Shown piece after piece: positions 19,780 through 30,100 of a stretch of DNA of 38,254 nt (position 1 is the first letter of the stretch; each line of letters opens with the position of its first letter). Location: positions 1 to 38,254 of IMG/VR virus record IMGVR_UViG_3300027833_000113; one strand, given 5' to 3'. The notes under the pieces are model-generated. The model was not told where the DNA came from, did not search any database, and saw only the letters and a list, made by a program, of their open reading frames with translations. Origin of the DNA: a virus. Both the position numbers and the translations under genes were made by a program.

Positions 19780-22700
19780 TTAATGCGCATAGTACTGCAA
19801 CGCAGTGACTCGACCTGATGGATGTTTATGCCCCTTAGCCAAGATCTCTTTACGTAGCTGCTGCTTCTGCTTGTTGGTGTACTTAATGATTCGATCTAGT
19901 CTACTAGGAACAGCAAGCAGGCTTCCTATTTGATCTACAAAAGTACGCAGTTGTAAAACTGTAACCTCCTCAGGAGGAGACATCCAATCGTACCCAACTT
20001 TTCGCATAGCTTCTTGGAAATCTGAAGTTGCCTCACTCGCTTTTATACCACGTTTGTCAAACGCTCCTCCGTTAACAACTCGTGATTTAAAGTTAGGCAT
20101 GGTAAATTTTCCAGTACCATCATCATGTTCCTTCATTATCCATCTCAAGAACGCAGCTTCGTTCTCAGAGACTGGAGACTCAGGATCTCGCTTTGCAATC
20201 TCCTTTTTCCACTTAGCAGTTGTATCTTGCAGTGACTTCTGATTAGCTTCAAGATAAGACCACTCCATAGAGACGTCTAACCAATTCTTATTAACATCCT
20301 CAAGAATGACGTCATAGCCCATTGCATCAGTCTTGAAAGCATCGTAGATAGTTAGAGTGTATGGGTTCCCACCACTGGCTTGCTTCAATCTGTTCCAAGT
20401 CTTTCCAGTAGTTGATAGAGCTACGGTGGCTGCATCAAGAGCTTGCACAGGGCCTACAACAGACCCTCCATAGGCGTGCCCACCGTATATCACTGCACCA
20501 TCCGCCTTTTTCTTTGGAGCCATTGCTGTTGGCTCAGATTGCTGATGGTACGAAGTGAACTCTCGAGATCCACCTTGAACTTTGTCCCCCGTAATTCGAT
20601 ACTTAGTCTCAGTGGCTTCGCCAGGTATCTGCGTATCTCGTCCGAAGTGTAGGTCGTTACCGGTAGGTCCAGTCATAGTCATGAGCGCGTTCATAGATGC
20701 AAACATAACAGATGATGCTCGCATGATAGAACGAGCGGCTAATGCTTCAGGCGATATGACCGACTCAAGCTGCGGCTTGAACATTGTTAAGAGCGTTCTA
20801 CCAACCGTAGTGCCTGTTGTTGGATCAGTTAAAGCTTTTCTAACGGCGTCTGAACTGGACACAAACTTAACTCGCGTTGCCTCATCTTTGATAAGACTTG
20901 GATCTGTTTCTAACAAATCAAACGTGGCATCTAAACTGAAGTGCATATGCCTTGCGTCCATACCGTATGCGAAGACCATAGTTGTTTCTTTCAACATCTC
21001 ACGATGTGAGAATACTGCCGTGGCCACTGCATCTAACTCAGAGGCGATGTTACCTATGCTTCCATCGAATCCATCGTTATCAATTGCATGAAGAAGACTT
21101 TGCCTCAACGCGTCGCGCACATCACCATCATCTAAGTAATCAGTCTTGCTAGCGCGCAGAACACCAGTGCGATACGCAGTTTCTGTATTACCCATCTGAA
21201 TACCATTAGACGCGATACCGTTCGTCTTACCGTCAATGTAACCATTGAAATAAGAGTAGTATGTTTGCTTGGCCCGACGAGCTTTTAGATACTTAGCGGC
21301 GTCCATGAGACCGTCCACATACGCTGGTCCATCCTCACCTTTTTCAAGAATGCTCTGGATAAGTTCTGCATCTGCTTCAACGTCAAGATTTAAAGGTTTT
21401 ATCAGAGGGAACGCAGGGTCAGTCAAGGGCATGCCAGATTGAATAGCGCCTGTGATGGCCTTTGATTCTGCGTCTGTCATCTCTAGCGCAACCGCTAGGC
21501 GATCTCCCCACGCTTCAAGCTTACTGGCGTACGCTTCAAACTTAATTTCACGCTCAGCCGGCAATACACCATCGGCTCCTGGAACTAACGCGCCAGCGTA
21601 CATCTGCTTGAGATTGTATTCAACACGAGATCCAGGCTTTGCTGGAGATGGGACGGCGTTACGAGTTGCCATCCTCACAGTCTTCGAAGACACAGGATTA
21701 AACTTAGACTGCTGTGGTGAGATGCGACCTTGAAATCCTTGAATGGCGTACGTCAGGTAGTTGGCTCCCTCAGACTCCTGCGCGAGAGCTTGGATAGACT
21801 GAGCTAACTTATCTGCAGCTTTCTCTATTTCAATCATCGCAATATCTGGTCCATGTTTTGCTTCATAAGATTTCAGTTTGCTTGGACCTATGCTGTGCAT
21901 CGTAGCTGACACGCGAGTGTAATCACCAGATTGCAAAACAGGAAGCGCTGTGGCGTAGATAATGCGAAGACGTTGTGAATCAACGACATGCGGGATTGTA
22001 GAAAGATTGACCATCGATTGTTCAAGAACTTTACCAAATGATTGTTTACCAACTTGGCCTTGAACTTTCTTCACTTGGTTGTCACCAACATCGCCCACAA
22101 GATTTCCTCTCGGTGGCGGAGTCTTAGCTGGTTGAACGTTTTTAGATGGGAACAATCTACGACGCGTGTCGACGCCTTGAGCGATAACATCTTCACCTTG
22201 TGGAGTAAACTCATAGTAATTCTGTAGAGTTATTGGATCTTTAGTTACTTTAACTAGGTTAGGATTTTGAATCGCCCACATAGTTTTAAATGTGTCGCCA
22301 AGAGTTTCTGCTTCTTTTGTAGGTATCTTTGTAGGCACTTCGTTACCTGTTAAGCGTTGATACTCGAGAGCGATTTGTTGCCCGATGTGCGCGTTACCTT
22401 GCTGCTTAGCCACACGTTTAAATCCTTTGGGATTGCTGGTGTCTCTTTCTGTGAACATATCAGAAGACGCAACCGCTGATTCCGTGATGCCTTGCGCATC
22501 ACTCACAGGATCAGGTACAGTATCAATGCCTAGATTTGTGTCACCTTCAGATAGCGTCATGAGCATGTGCTCAGTAACAATAGAACCTGCTTTGATCATA
22601 TCAAGATCTATTACTGGATTGCGTGGATCAGTATTGTCTATAGCGCCGACTCGATTGAAAGCAGCTTGAACCGATCCCTCCCGCGTGGCCGCTATCGCAT

Positions 22701-23259
22701 CTGCGATTTCTACACCTGACGCACCTTCCTCAGCTAATGGAAATCCAGCGGTGTTTCGCAGAGACTGTGGAGGCACGAGGGTACCTGTCTTTGCGGAGTC
22801 CGCCATCTGATTTGCACGGTTAAAGATACCTCCATCAACTATGCCGGATGCGACCGCTTGACGATTCAGTACAACAGGCTCTGGAGCAACCGCTCTGTCT
22901 CTGAGATTAGCAACTCTATTGCGATCTTGCGCTTGATAGTCAAGCATATCCTGCTGCTCTACACTCACTTCTTCAGGAGGCAAAGGCAGATCCTCTGATC
23001 GCCTCAGATTAACAGACGGATCCATCGCTGATCGATTGAACGAACTGTAATCTTCTGTTATTGCAGGCGCGTTGAGCACAGGATTGTCGCGTGCTGGGGC
23101 GGCTGCAGCCATCTCTCCGGTTTGTGTGATCGGTGCGACTTCACCGACCGCATCGACGACCGGTTCGACAGGTAACGTAACTCCTGATTCGGGTCGGGAC
23201 ATCAGCTGACGCAGCTTGCTAGTCTTGCCTGAGCCTGCGTTAGTGTTAAATTTTCCCAT
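19780..23259 (-). CDS. Virion RNA polymerase, N4 vRNAP-like single-subunit RNAP
   Basis: The 1159-residue product carries all single-subunit RNAP motifs in order. T/DxxGR: GFQGRISPQQSKFNP with Arg512 (T7: GR, six residues, FNP). Motif A: NGYIDGKTNGIASN with Asp676, in a form like the IDGxTNG of N4 vRNAP. Motif B: R753-x3-K757-x3-M761-x3-Y765-G766 in REMLKETTMVFAYGM, the exact T7 spacing R627-K631-M635-Y639-G640. Motif C: TLTIYDAFKTDA with Asp973, preceded by VQALDAATVAL as in T7 (SQDGSHL). The first about 400 residues are Pro/Ala-rich and unordered-looking. It is the last gene of the virion operon, two bases after an ejection-protein gene, so it is probably packaged and injected to transcribe early genes. 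Motif and spacing evidence is strong; virion location is inferred. Confidence 0.88.
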   Translation of the reverse strand: MGKFNTNAGSGKTSKLRQLMSRPESGVTLPVEPVVDAVGEVAPITQTGEMAAAAPARDNPVLNAPAITEDYSSFNRSAMDPSVNLRRSEDLPLPPEEVSVEQQDMLDYQAQDRNRVANLRDRAVAPEPVVLNRQAVASGIVDGGIFNRANQMADSAKTGTLVPPQSLRNTAGFPLAEEGASGVEIADAIAATREGSVQAAFNRVGAIDNTDPRNPVIDLDMIKAGSIVTEHMLMTLSEGDTNLGIDTVPDPVSDAQGITESAVASSDMFTERDTSNPKGFKRVAKQQGNAHIGQQIALEYQRLTGNEVPTKIPTKEAETLGDTFKTMWAIQNPNLVKVTKDPITLQNYYEFTPQGEDVIAQGVDTRRRLFPSKNVQPAKTPPPRGNLVGDVGDNQVKKVQGQVGKQSFGKVLEQSMVNLSTIPHVVDSQRLRIIYATALPVLQSGDYTRVSATMHSIGPSKLKSYEAKHGPDIAMIEIEKAADKLAQSIQALAQESEGANYLTYAIQGFQGRISPQQSKFNPVSSKTVRMATRNAVPSPAKPGSRVEYNLKQMYAGALVPGADGVLPAEREIKFEAYASKLEAWGDRLAVALEMTDAESKAITGAIQSGMPLTDPAFPLIKPLNLDVEADAELIQSILEKGEDGPAYVDGLMDAAKYLKARRAKQTYYSYFNGYIDGKTNGIASNGIQMGNTETAYRTGVLRASKTDYLDDGDVRDALRQSLLHAIDNDGFDGSIGNIASELDAVATAVFSHREMLKETTMVFAYGMDARHMHFSLDATFDLLETDPSLIKDEATRVKFVSSSDAVRKALTDPTTGTTVGRTLLTMFKPQLESVISPEALAARSIMRASSVMFASMNALMTMTGPTGNDLHFGRDTQIPGEATETKYRITGDKVQGGSREFTSYHQQSEPTAMAPKKKADGAVIYGGHAYGGSVVGPVQALDAATVALSTTGKTWNRLKQASGGNPYTLTIYDAFKTDAMGYDVILEDVNKNWLDVSMEWSYLEANQKSLQDTTAKWKKEIAKRDPESPVSENEAAFLRWIMKEHDDGTGKFTMPNFKSRVVNGGAFDKRGIKASEATSDFQEAMRKVGYDWMSPPEEVTVLQLRTFVDQIGSLLAVPSRLDRIIKYTNKQKQQLRKEILAKGHKHPSGRVTALQYYAH

Positions 23260-23261
23260 AA

Positions 23262-26200
23262 TTATTCTCCATTAAAGTTCCAATCCGAAGCATAGTTGCC
23301 AATCTTTCTATTTGCGAGGTTGAACGGTCCAAAGACAGGTGCTGCCTTCAGCCCTTGCTCTACTCCTTTGCCGACGTCTCCAGACGCGAGGGCATACGAA
23401 GCACCCGCAACTCTCTGTACATAGCCAAGCGCAGGGCTTTCGCCTACCGCTTGATTGTACAGCCAGTCTCCTGGGTTGTCGCTACGTTGCGCGTACAGAG
23501 GAAACACAGTATTGATTGCGCGTTCACTGATTCCAAGCAGACCTGTCGAAAGCACGCCACGACGTATATACTCTGGCGTGTTAAGATACGGGTTGCCTGC
23601 GGTCTTTGAGGGATACTCATCGTCTCCTTCGTCAAACGTATCGTACTTAATCCAGTCTTTCATTGCCTGCGACACGAAAGCTAGCATGATCATAGTCATC
23701 ATTGTAGCCCACGCTGAATACATCATTGTTGGAGTAGAGTTTCCAAACGCGTCACGCCAAAGTTTTGGAAGAACCTTAGTAGTGAAGGTTGAAATGAAAC
23801 CTTGGAACTGCATGAACAGCGCAAACCTAGGATCTTGATACATCAAAGGTCTGTTGGATGCTTGAGGCAATACAATCGCGTCATTGACGAAGCCGTACGT
23901 GAGAGTGCGCACTGAATCATCGTAATACATTTGTTGCTCATCAGATAGCTTAATGTTAGCTCCAACCATTTCATAGATGGGAGAAAAACGATCAATGTCT
24001 AAACCGAGGTTGCGCAGCTTGAGCTCTGCTTCTTGCACTTCACGAGTGTAAGGAGTGCCTGCACGTCGCTGATTCATTATCAGCTCCATGTTGTCATTGA
24101 GAAAGTCTCCAGCGAATGATGCTCGTAGAGCTCGAGTGTAATCAGTCCATTGAGTCAAGCCATTAGCTTTGAAGAACGCTTTGTAATAGTTTGCGTGTCT
24201 GGCATGAACTTCAGAAACACCTGTTGTGGTGGCCGCACCCACATCCCACTCGTAGTATCCCGCATCGCGAATGCGAGCTTCAGCGGCTGTATCATTACGA
24301 TAGCTTGTCTTGCCTTGCGCTGTGAGAGCAAAGTCGTTCATGTAGTTTACCATGCCCTCAGCAAAGTCTTTAGAGAATGACTTTATAACTTTAAGGCCTG
24401 CGCCATCAACACCACGAGCTATGAGTGCAGCTTCTACAAACGAAGAGAAAACAGCAAGTGGTAATCCTGCAAACGTCATCAGCATCATTGCGTGCTTCTG
24501 AATCGCCTCCGCCTTCTTACCAAACTCCGAAGTGGGGCGGTTATAAGTACCTGACTCAGCATCAAGATAGTCTTTTAAACCAGAAGCAATGCGTCCGATT
24601 TCAGCGGCAGAGAGACCTTCTCTACTCATTCTATCGAGCATGGTTGTTATCACCTTACCGTTCTGACCGATGTATTCACGGTGCGCAACGTATCGTGCTG
24701 CACTTTTAGTAGCGTGCGATACGTTAGCAAACAGATCTTGTTCCATGAACTCAGCGAACTTCTCTTTCTGTGCAAGGTTGAGCGTACGTTTCTTATGAGA
24801 TCCAGGTACAATACCTCCTGATACAACTGAGAACGCTTCTTCTACGGTTCCTACGTTAGGATCGTCGACGATAGCGCCAGCAATCTGATCAGCTTCCGCA
24901 GCAGTCATGCCATATTCTGACTGTAGAAGTGATTGAAACTGTGTGCGCTTCTTGAGAACCGCTTGTTTATCAAGCGATTTGAATGTGTGCAAGTAGTTCT
25001 TAACGTATCCAAGCTCAGGGTTGTGCACCTTCTGGTCAGCGTACATTTTCTCTGACAACGCGTTGAGTTCTTTTGCTACCTTTATGTACGCTTCACGGCT
25101 GTCAAGATCTTTAGGAACAAGCTCTGCATCAAAGTTACCATCTTTATCAACCGCTTTTTTCATAACGTCGTACAGTTTAGCACTGACTCGTTTCTTATCG
25201 CTTTGAGTAAACGGTTTATTACCATTCAATTGATAGAACATCTCTTCAGGGCGCGTCATAAAGTTCTTGTAAGTAGCGACCTTGTGGTGCTTAGCATCTT
25301 CAAAACTGTCGCCAGAGAACACGCGATCTGGGTTGCCGCCAAAAAGATCGGCAGCAATGCGAGCAGTGCGTGATCGTTCTAGTATACTGTCTGAAAAGAG
25401 ATTACGAGTAGATCCTTGCCACAGAGCTGGTAAGTTAGAGAGCTTATCCCATACGCGCTGAGCTGTTGATTTCTCTTTCTCGGCTGTGCGCCACAGATCA
25501 GAGTACTCGTCTAATGTACCGAAATCTCCAGCTTTCATTTCTGCGTGGATCTCAGCAAGGTTCTCTTTGTTTGAAGGAATATAACCGTTTTCTTTTATTT
25601 CTTGCTCAGCCCAAATGGCAGACTTGACAGCAGTTGTATGATCCGCTATCTCAGTGTCTCCCATGAGTCCATGATATTTAGCTCCATCAACGACAGAACC
25701 TGGTACGGAGAATGCACCACCTAAAGCAGAGCCTGCAATAGCTGCGGCTATCATCCGCTGGTTCAGCTCTTCCCATTCAAACTCTTTATCTGAGCCGATG
25801 CTAGCTGAAACATATCCAGTTGCTTCTTGCATAACTTCGGTGACGCCCTCTCTAGACGCTGACTTAAGAAAGTTGACGCCTGCTTGTTTAGCTGCAACTT
25901 TCGCTACAGCTGCTTCACCTGAAGCGCGCACGACGTCTGCAATCTCTTGCTTCGTCGCTTCAGCTAGATACTGCTCTGCAGCCTCTCTCGGCATACCTTT
26001 AGACGTCATGATTTTACTCACGGCAGCGAAGCCCATATCCTTAGGCTTCATGCCTACAAGAGCTCCGACACCTACTCTATCAAGAGCACCCTGTATAACG
26101 CCAGCAGTTAGTGCAACACCTGCATTCTTTTCGCCTTCCATTTCGTTCCATGTTTGACCAGCGTAGACGAGTGATGGAATACCAACCGCCACAGCTGTGC

Positions 26201-27125
26201 CAAGAACAGGTGCGGATACAGCTCCTACGGCAGCACCTGCCACGCCAGCCGCAGCTGTTGTCACCATGTAAGGCAACGACATTGCAGCATTGTTAACGAG
26301 GTAGCTAACACCAGAGTTTATACCGTTGACATCTTTCCAATCCGTAAGTATGTCGGCGTACTCTTCTTGTTGAGCGCGCGCTCTATACACGCCGATTTCT
26401 CCAGACTCAGCTAGCTTCTCTATTCCAGTAGTGTCTCCGAGTAGCTCTAAGAAGCCATAGGCGCCTTCTTCAGCGCCGATCCAACCTTGCTCCCACGAAT
26501 CAGACATAGGGTTAAGAGATTTGTTATTTAATGTGCGATCGTATTTACGAAACGCTAAGTTGCTAGAGTATCCACCATACGAGTACTGCTCTTCGTTGAT
26601 GGCTGTTGGACGAGCTCTCAGCTCGCCAGTCTCTGCTGCTATAGCATTTTGCACAGCTACCGACGCTTGATCAAAGTCTGACTCTGCGCCTGTGAACTCT
26701 GCCCAATCGTGTAAAGCGCGTTCATCATCTGAAGAGAATCGTGTGGGTTTAAACATCCCACTTCGAATGGCTTCCGACGCGTAGTCTCTGCCTTCAGCGT
26801 TGTGAAGGCGAATGATGGGGCGAGAGCCTGTAGCATCCATCTTTGGGCTACCGTCTTCGTTGAGAACAGGCACAATGTTAGTGTACCCGTTCTCTAACGC
26901 CGCGCGCTGCGCCGCAATGCTCGCAATATTGGCGCCCGCTGTAGCTTTTCTATCGGGGTCGGCAACCCCATCTTGATCAAAACGAACAATCTCTGGAGCA
27001 TCTATAGACTCCAGACGATGCAGTTGACCGTCAGGCGTCTTAATGGTATCAGCATCTGACCAGACGAAGGGAGCGTCGCTACCTCCGCCGTAGTTCTCAC
27101 GAACTAATGATCCTAATTTACTCAT
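23262..27125 (-). CDS. Giant ejection protein with staphylococcal-nuclease-like domain
   Basis: ATG opposite 27125 (MSKLGSLVREN) is chosen: GGAG lies eight bases upstream and the next gene stop is 16 bases away. The 1287-residue protein opens with a thermonuclease-like domain (about 18-125): WSDADTIKTPDG with Asp24/Asp26, HRLESIDAPEI with Arg37, Asp42 and Glu45, and GRDYASEAIRSGM with Arg113, matching the catalytic Arg-Glu-Arg of the family. Later come Ala/Gly-rich hydrophobic stretches (about 290-360 and near FAGLPLAVFSSFVEAALIARG) that could cross membranes. Size and position match large internal virion proteins (T7 gp16-like). The nuclease could cut host DNA on entry. It lies directly before the virion RNA polymerase gene. 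Confidence 0.78.
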   Translation of the reverse strand: MSKLGSLVRENYGGGSDAPFVWSDADTIKTPDGQLHRLESIDAPEIVRFDQDGVADPDRKATAGANIASIAAQRAALENGYTNIVPVLNEDGSPKMDATGSRPIIRLHNAEGRDYASEAIRSGMFKPTRFSSDDERALHDWAEFTGAESDFDQASVAVQNAIAAETGELRARPTAINEEQYSYGGYSSNLAFRKYDRTLNNKSLNPMSDSWEQGWIGAEEGAYGFLELLGDTTGIEKLAESGEIGVYRARAQQEEYADILTDWKDVNGINSGVSYLVNNAAMSLPYMVTTAAAGVAGAAVGAVSAPVLGTAVAVGIPSLVYAGQTWNEMEGEKNAGVALTAGVIQGALDRVGVGALVGMKPKDMGFAAVSKIMTSKGMPREAAEQYLAEATKQEIADVVRASGEAAVAKVAAKQAGVNFLKSASREGVTEVMQEATGYVSASIGSDKEFEWEELNQRMIAAAIAGSALGGAFSVPGSVVDGAKYHGLMGDTEIADHTTAVKSAIWAEQEIKENGYIPSNKENLAEIHAEMKAGDFGTLDEYSDLWRTAEKEKSTAQRVWDKLSNLPALWQGSTRNLFSDSILERSRTARIAADLFGGNPDRVFSGDSFEDAKHHKVATYKNFMTRPEEMFYQLNGNKPFTQSDKKRVSAKLYDVMKKAVDKDGNFDAELVPKDLDSREAYIKVAKELNALSEKMYADQKVHNPELGYVKNYLHTFKSLDKQAVLKKRTQFQSLLQSEYGMTAAEADQIAGAIVDDPNVGTVEEAFSVVSGGIVPGSHKKRTLNLAQKEKFAEFMEQDLFANVSHATKSAARYVAHREYIGQNGKVITTMLDRMSREGLSAAEIGRIASGLKDYLDAESGTYNRPTSEFGKKAEAIQKHAMMLMTFAGLPLAVFSSFVEAALIARGVDGAGLKVIKSFSKDFAEGMVNYMNDFALTAQGKTSYRNDTAAEARIRDAGYYEWDVGAATTTGVSEVHARHANYYKAFFKANGLTQWTDYTRALRASFAGDFLNDNMELIMNQRRAGTPYTREVQEAELKLRNLGLDIDRFSPIYEMVGANIKLSDEQQMYYDDSVRTLTYGFVNDAIVLPQASNRPLMYQDPRFALFMQFQGFISTFTTKVLPKLWRDAFGNSTPTMMYSAWATMMTMIMLAFVSQAMKDWIKYDTFDEGDDEYPSKTAGNPYLNTPEYIRRGVLSTGLLGISERAINTVFPLYAQRSDNPGDWLYNQAVGESPALGYVQRVAGASYALASGDVGKGVEQGLKAAPVFGPFNLANRKIGNYASDWNFNGE

Positions 27126-27141
27126 TTTATTACTCCAGTTA

Positions 27142-30100
27142 TTAGTTAAGTAGACTCTCCATGTACTCAAGAAAGCCGTTGGTACTGTCGCTGCTCCGTT
27201 TTTCCCACTTACGCCTTTCAGCATCTTCAAGTGCGTTCCACTTCGCCCAACCTGTCGAGTACGCTTGAGATAAAAGTTCTTGATCAGGCTGGCCGGTGTA
27301 GTATTCTTCATCACCTTTCAAGTCGTTTATGATCGCAGCGTTTATTTCAACCATGCTCATCGGGCTTAATTGCTCGGAAGATTTGCCATTATTGTTAGCT
27401 TTTCTAAACATTTCTAGGGACATGTTGCTCTTATACATTAACATGTTCTGTTCGAGATATGGCACAATGCTATTGATTTCCGCAACGTTACGGTCAGCAT
27501 CGTTGTACATGTCCGTCATAGCTTTGTCAAGAATCGCGCTTCTGCTTATATCCTCCATTGCGAAGTCGTTCTCTTGAGCCCAACGACCCATTTGCTCTGC
27601 GAGCTGTAAAGGTCCTACACGAAGTTTATCTTCGTACCGTGGCACTCCACTATCGCTTTCACCCACCTTGTTTCTTCCTTGAGATTTGTATATCTCTTCG
27701 ATGAGAGGAGTAATCTGCTCTTGAACAACCATACGTTTCTTGTGTGCTGACTTAGGTTCCTCAGAGTGGAGTTTTAGTGGATCTATCTGCCTGCCCCCAC
27801 TAAACCACGCTTTATCTCCATTTGGCAGAACTATCTTTTCAGCTACGATTTTCGTGCCGTCGTCAGTGTACCAGTTCTTGTATTCACCAGTCGATTTCGG
27901 TGCAACTTTCTTAATCTCGAGATCGTTTGGATCCTTCGACGTTTTGAACTTAGCGACACTTGACTTAGTATATTTGTCAGATGCGGCAGCAGTCTTGTAC
28001 AGTTTTTCACTCTCGTTCATACGCGTGAGATAGCTCTTACCTGCAAACGCAAGAGACGAGCCGTGGCTAGCGCCTGTTACACGTGCGCCTACATACAGAA
28101 CCGCCATGCGTTTGAGTTCAGTCGCGTCGAACATGTCTCCGAAGAAACTTTTAAGTGAGCCAAACGCTTTGCCAAGAGTTGAAGGGTCTTTAGCTATAGC
28201 CTTTTCACCAGCTGTTGTCATCGCGCCGGTAGAGCTTGCGCTGATAACCTCTTCACCTTTACCAGCCTCCTCAACTTTGGTCTTGACCTCTGCTATTGGT
28301 GTGGCGTTGTTTGTGTCTGCAGCAATCACTGAGTCATCAGGCACCATATCAAAAGAGTCAAGCCCATTTGCGGGAGGTGGAGGCGCAAGCGTGCCAGCTT
28401 CGTGGCGCTCTACAAGATCGTCACGTGCCTTGATTAAGGCGTTTCTACCCTCATCAGTCGTCGCATTTTCGATGGCGTTGTCTAAGCCCATCACTTCCAG
28501 TTGGATCTGAGTGTTGAGTCGATTGCTTTCCTCGTTCGCGTTTATTTCTCTATTATTTACTATCTCCTGAGCCTTGTCCTTAGCTGTTGTCAACGCTTCG
28601 TGAGCTGCTGCGAGAGCTGCTTCACTCTCAGCGACACCCTCATAATCGCCGCTGCTAGCCGCTGTTTCAATGTTTGCTACTGCTTCACCAACCGCGGTTT
28701 CAGCGTTGTTGATTTCGTTGTGAACATCGAGCACATGCGTTCCAGGTGTTTCTGCCCTTGGGTACAGAGAGCCTGAGTTCTCTTCAGAGCGTCCAAGCAA
28801 CGTCAAAGCCTTTTCACGCTGGCTCGTCCAATGATCGTATCCCTGAGTGCCGACTGGCGCAACTAGTAGGTTACGATCTGCCTCCTCAAGCATCTGTTGT
28901 GCTTGATACTGAGCTTCATCAAGCTCGAAGCCTTGATCTACGTACGCTTGCATCTCCCAACCGGGTTCTTTTGGCACGTCATATTCGTTGCTAGCACCCA
29001 TTTCTACTGGAATGTCTTTTGCGATGAAAGGATCTACACCTGGCACGTTGAAGCCAGCGTCTAAACCGATAGTCGATGCGTCAGATAACTCCATAGGCGA
29101 TCCATCGCTGCCATGCGCAGGCCCTAAGTTATACTCCTCAGGCGATGCAGCAAATCCGCTGTTGGCGCCGACAGTGTTCAGAACGTCTATCTCATCCTTA
29201 TTTGTGAAGATAGCTGGTTCAGCGCCTACTCGTCTCAGATGCTGCTCTTGCACTGCAGGATCTAAAGAATCCCAATAGCCTTGAACACCTAACCCAGAGC
29301 GATCAGACATCATTGCGTACGCAGGGTCTGAGAAGACTGCGTCTAACGGATTCGCTACCTCAACTAGTGGGGGCGAAGCCATCTCAGGAACCGTGGCAAC
29401 TCTCGGCATAGCGGGTTGTGTGTCAAACACTGTTCCATTTTTTCCGTGTTGCTGTGCTATCTCAGTTTGAAAGGGGTCATACTTTATAGGATCTAAGGGG
29501 TCGTAAGGATCAATTGTAGTTGGTGATTGGTACTGTGCCGTTTCCTGAGGAACCCCACCAGAGCTGACTGAGTTCGGACCCATGTTTAATGAGTTATTTT
29601 GGAATAGGTCTCCCATATAATGTCTATATGCAGGAGAATATTCTCCGTGTAGTTGGTCAAATCTGCCAGTAAATAAATCTTCCTCGCTCGGTTCAAAATT
29701 CAAGGTTTGATTGTATGGGATGCCCTGCTGTGGAACCATAGGCATTCCGCCTGGTAATGTGGGTCTTCGATCACTATAAGGTAGAGGCATTGACATGTCT
29801 GGTTGATACGGATGGATTTGAATCTGGTTAGATATGTCTGGAACTTGGTTAGGCATTTCATTTATTAAAGAAGGATTGTTGTTATACTGTTCGATTGCAG
29901 TAGTCTCACCACGATTCGCGTTAAAAGCTGCTAAGTATCTTTCACGCATCCTCGCTTTTTCATCTTCAGACGGTTCAACCGCGCCTCCTCCTCTGAAATA
30001 ACGTGCATCGTTTGGATTTCTAGTATTAGATTGATTTGTTCTTGCGTCAGTCGGTACAAACACAGGAACTGTTGGCGCAAACGATGCTTGGTGCGGAGCA

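Noticed and set aside
20582-21091. Long open frame on the + strand opposite the virion RNA polymerase
   Set aside because: It is a shadow of the opposite gene, with no ribosome site and low-quality composition.
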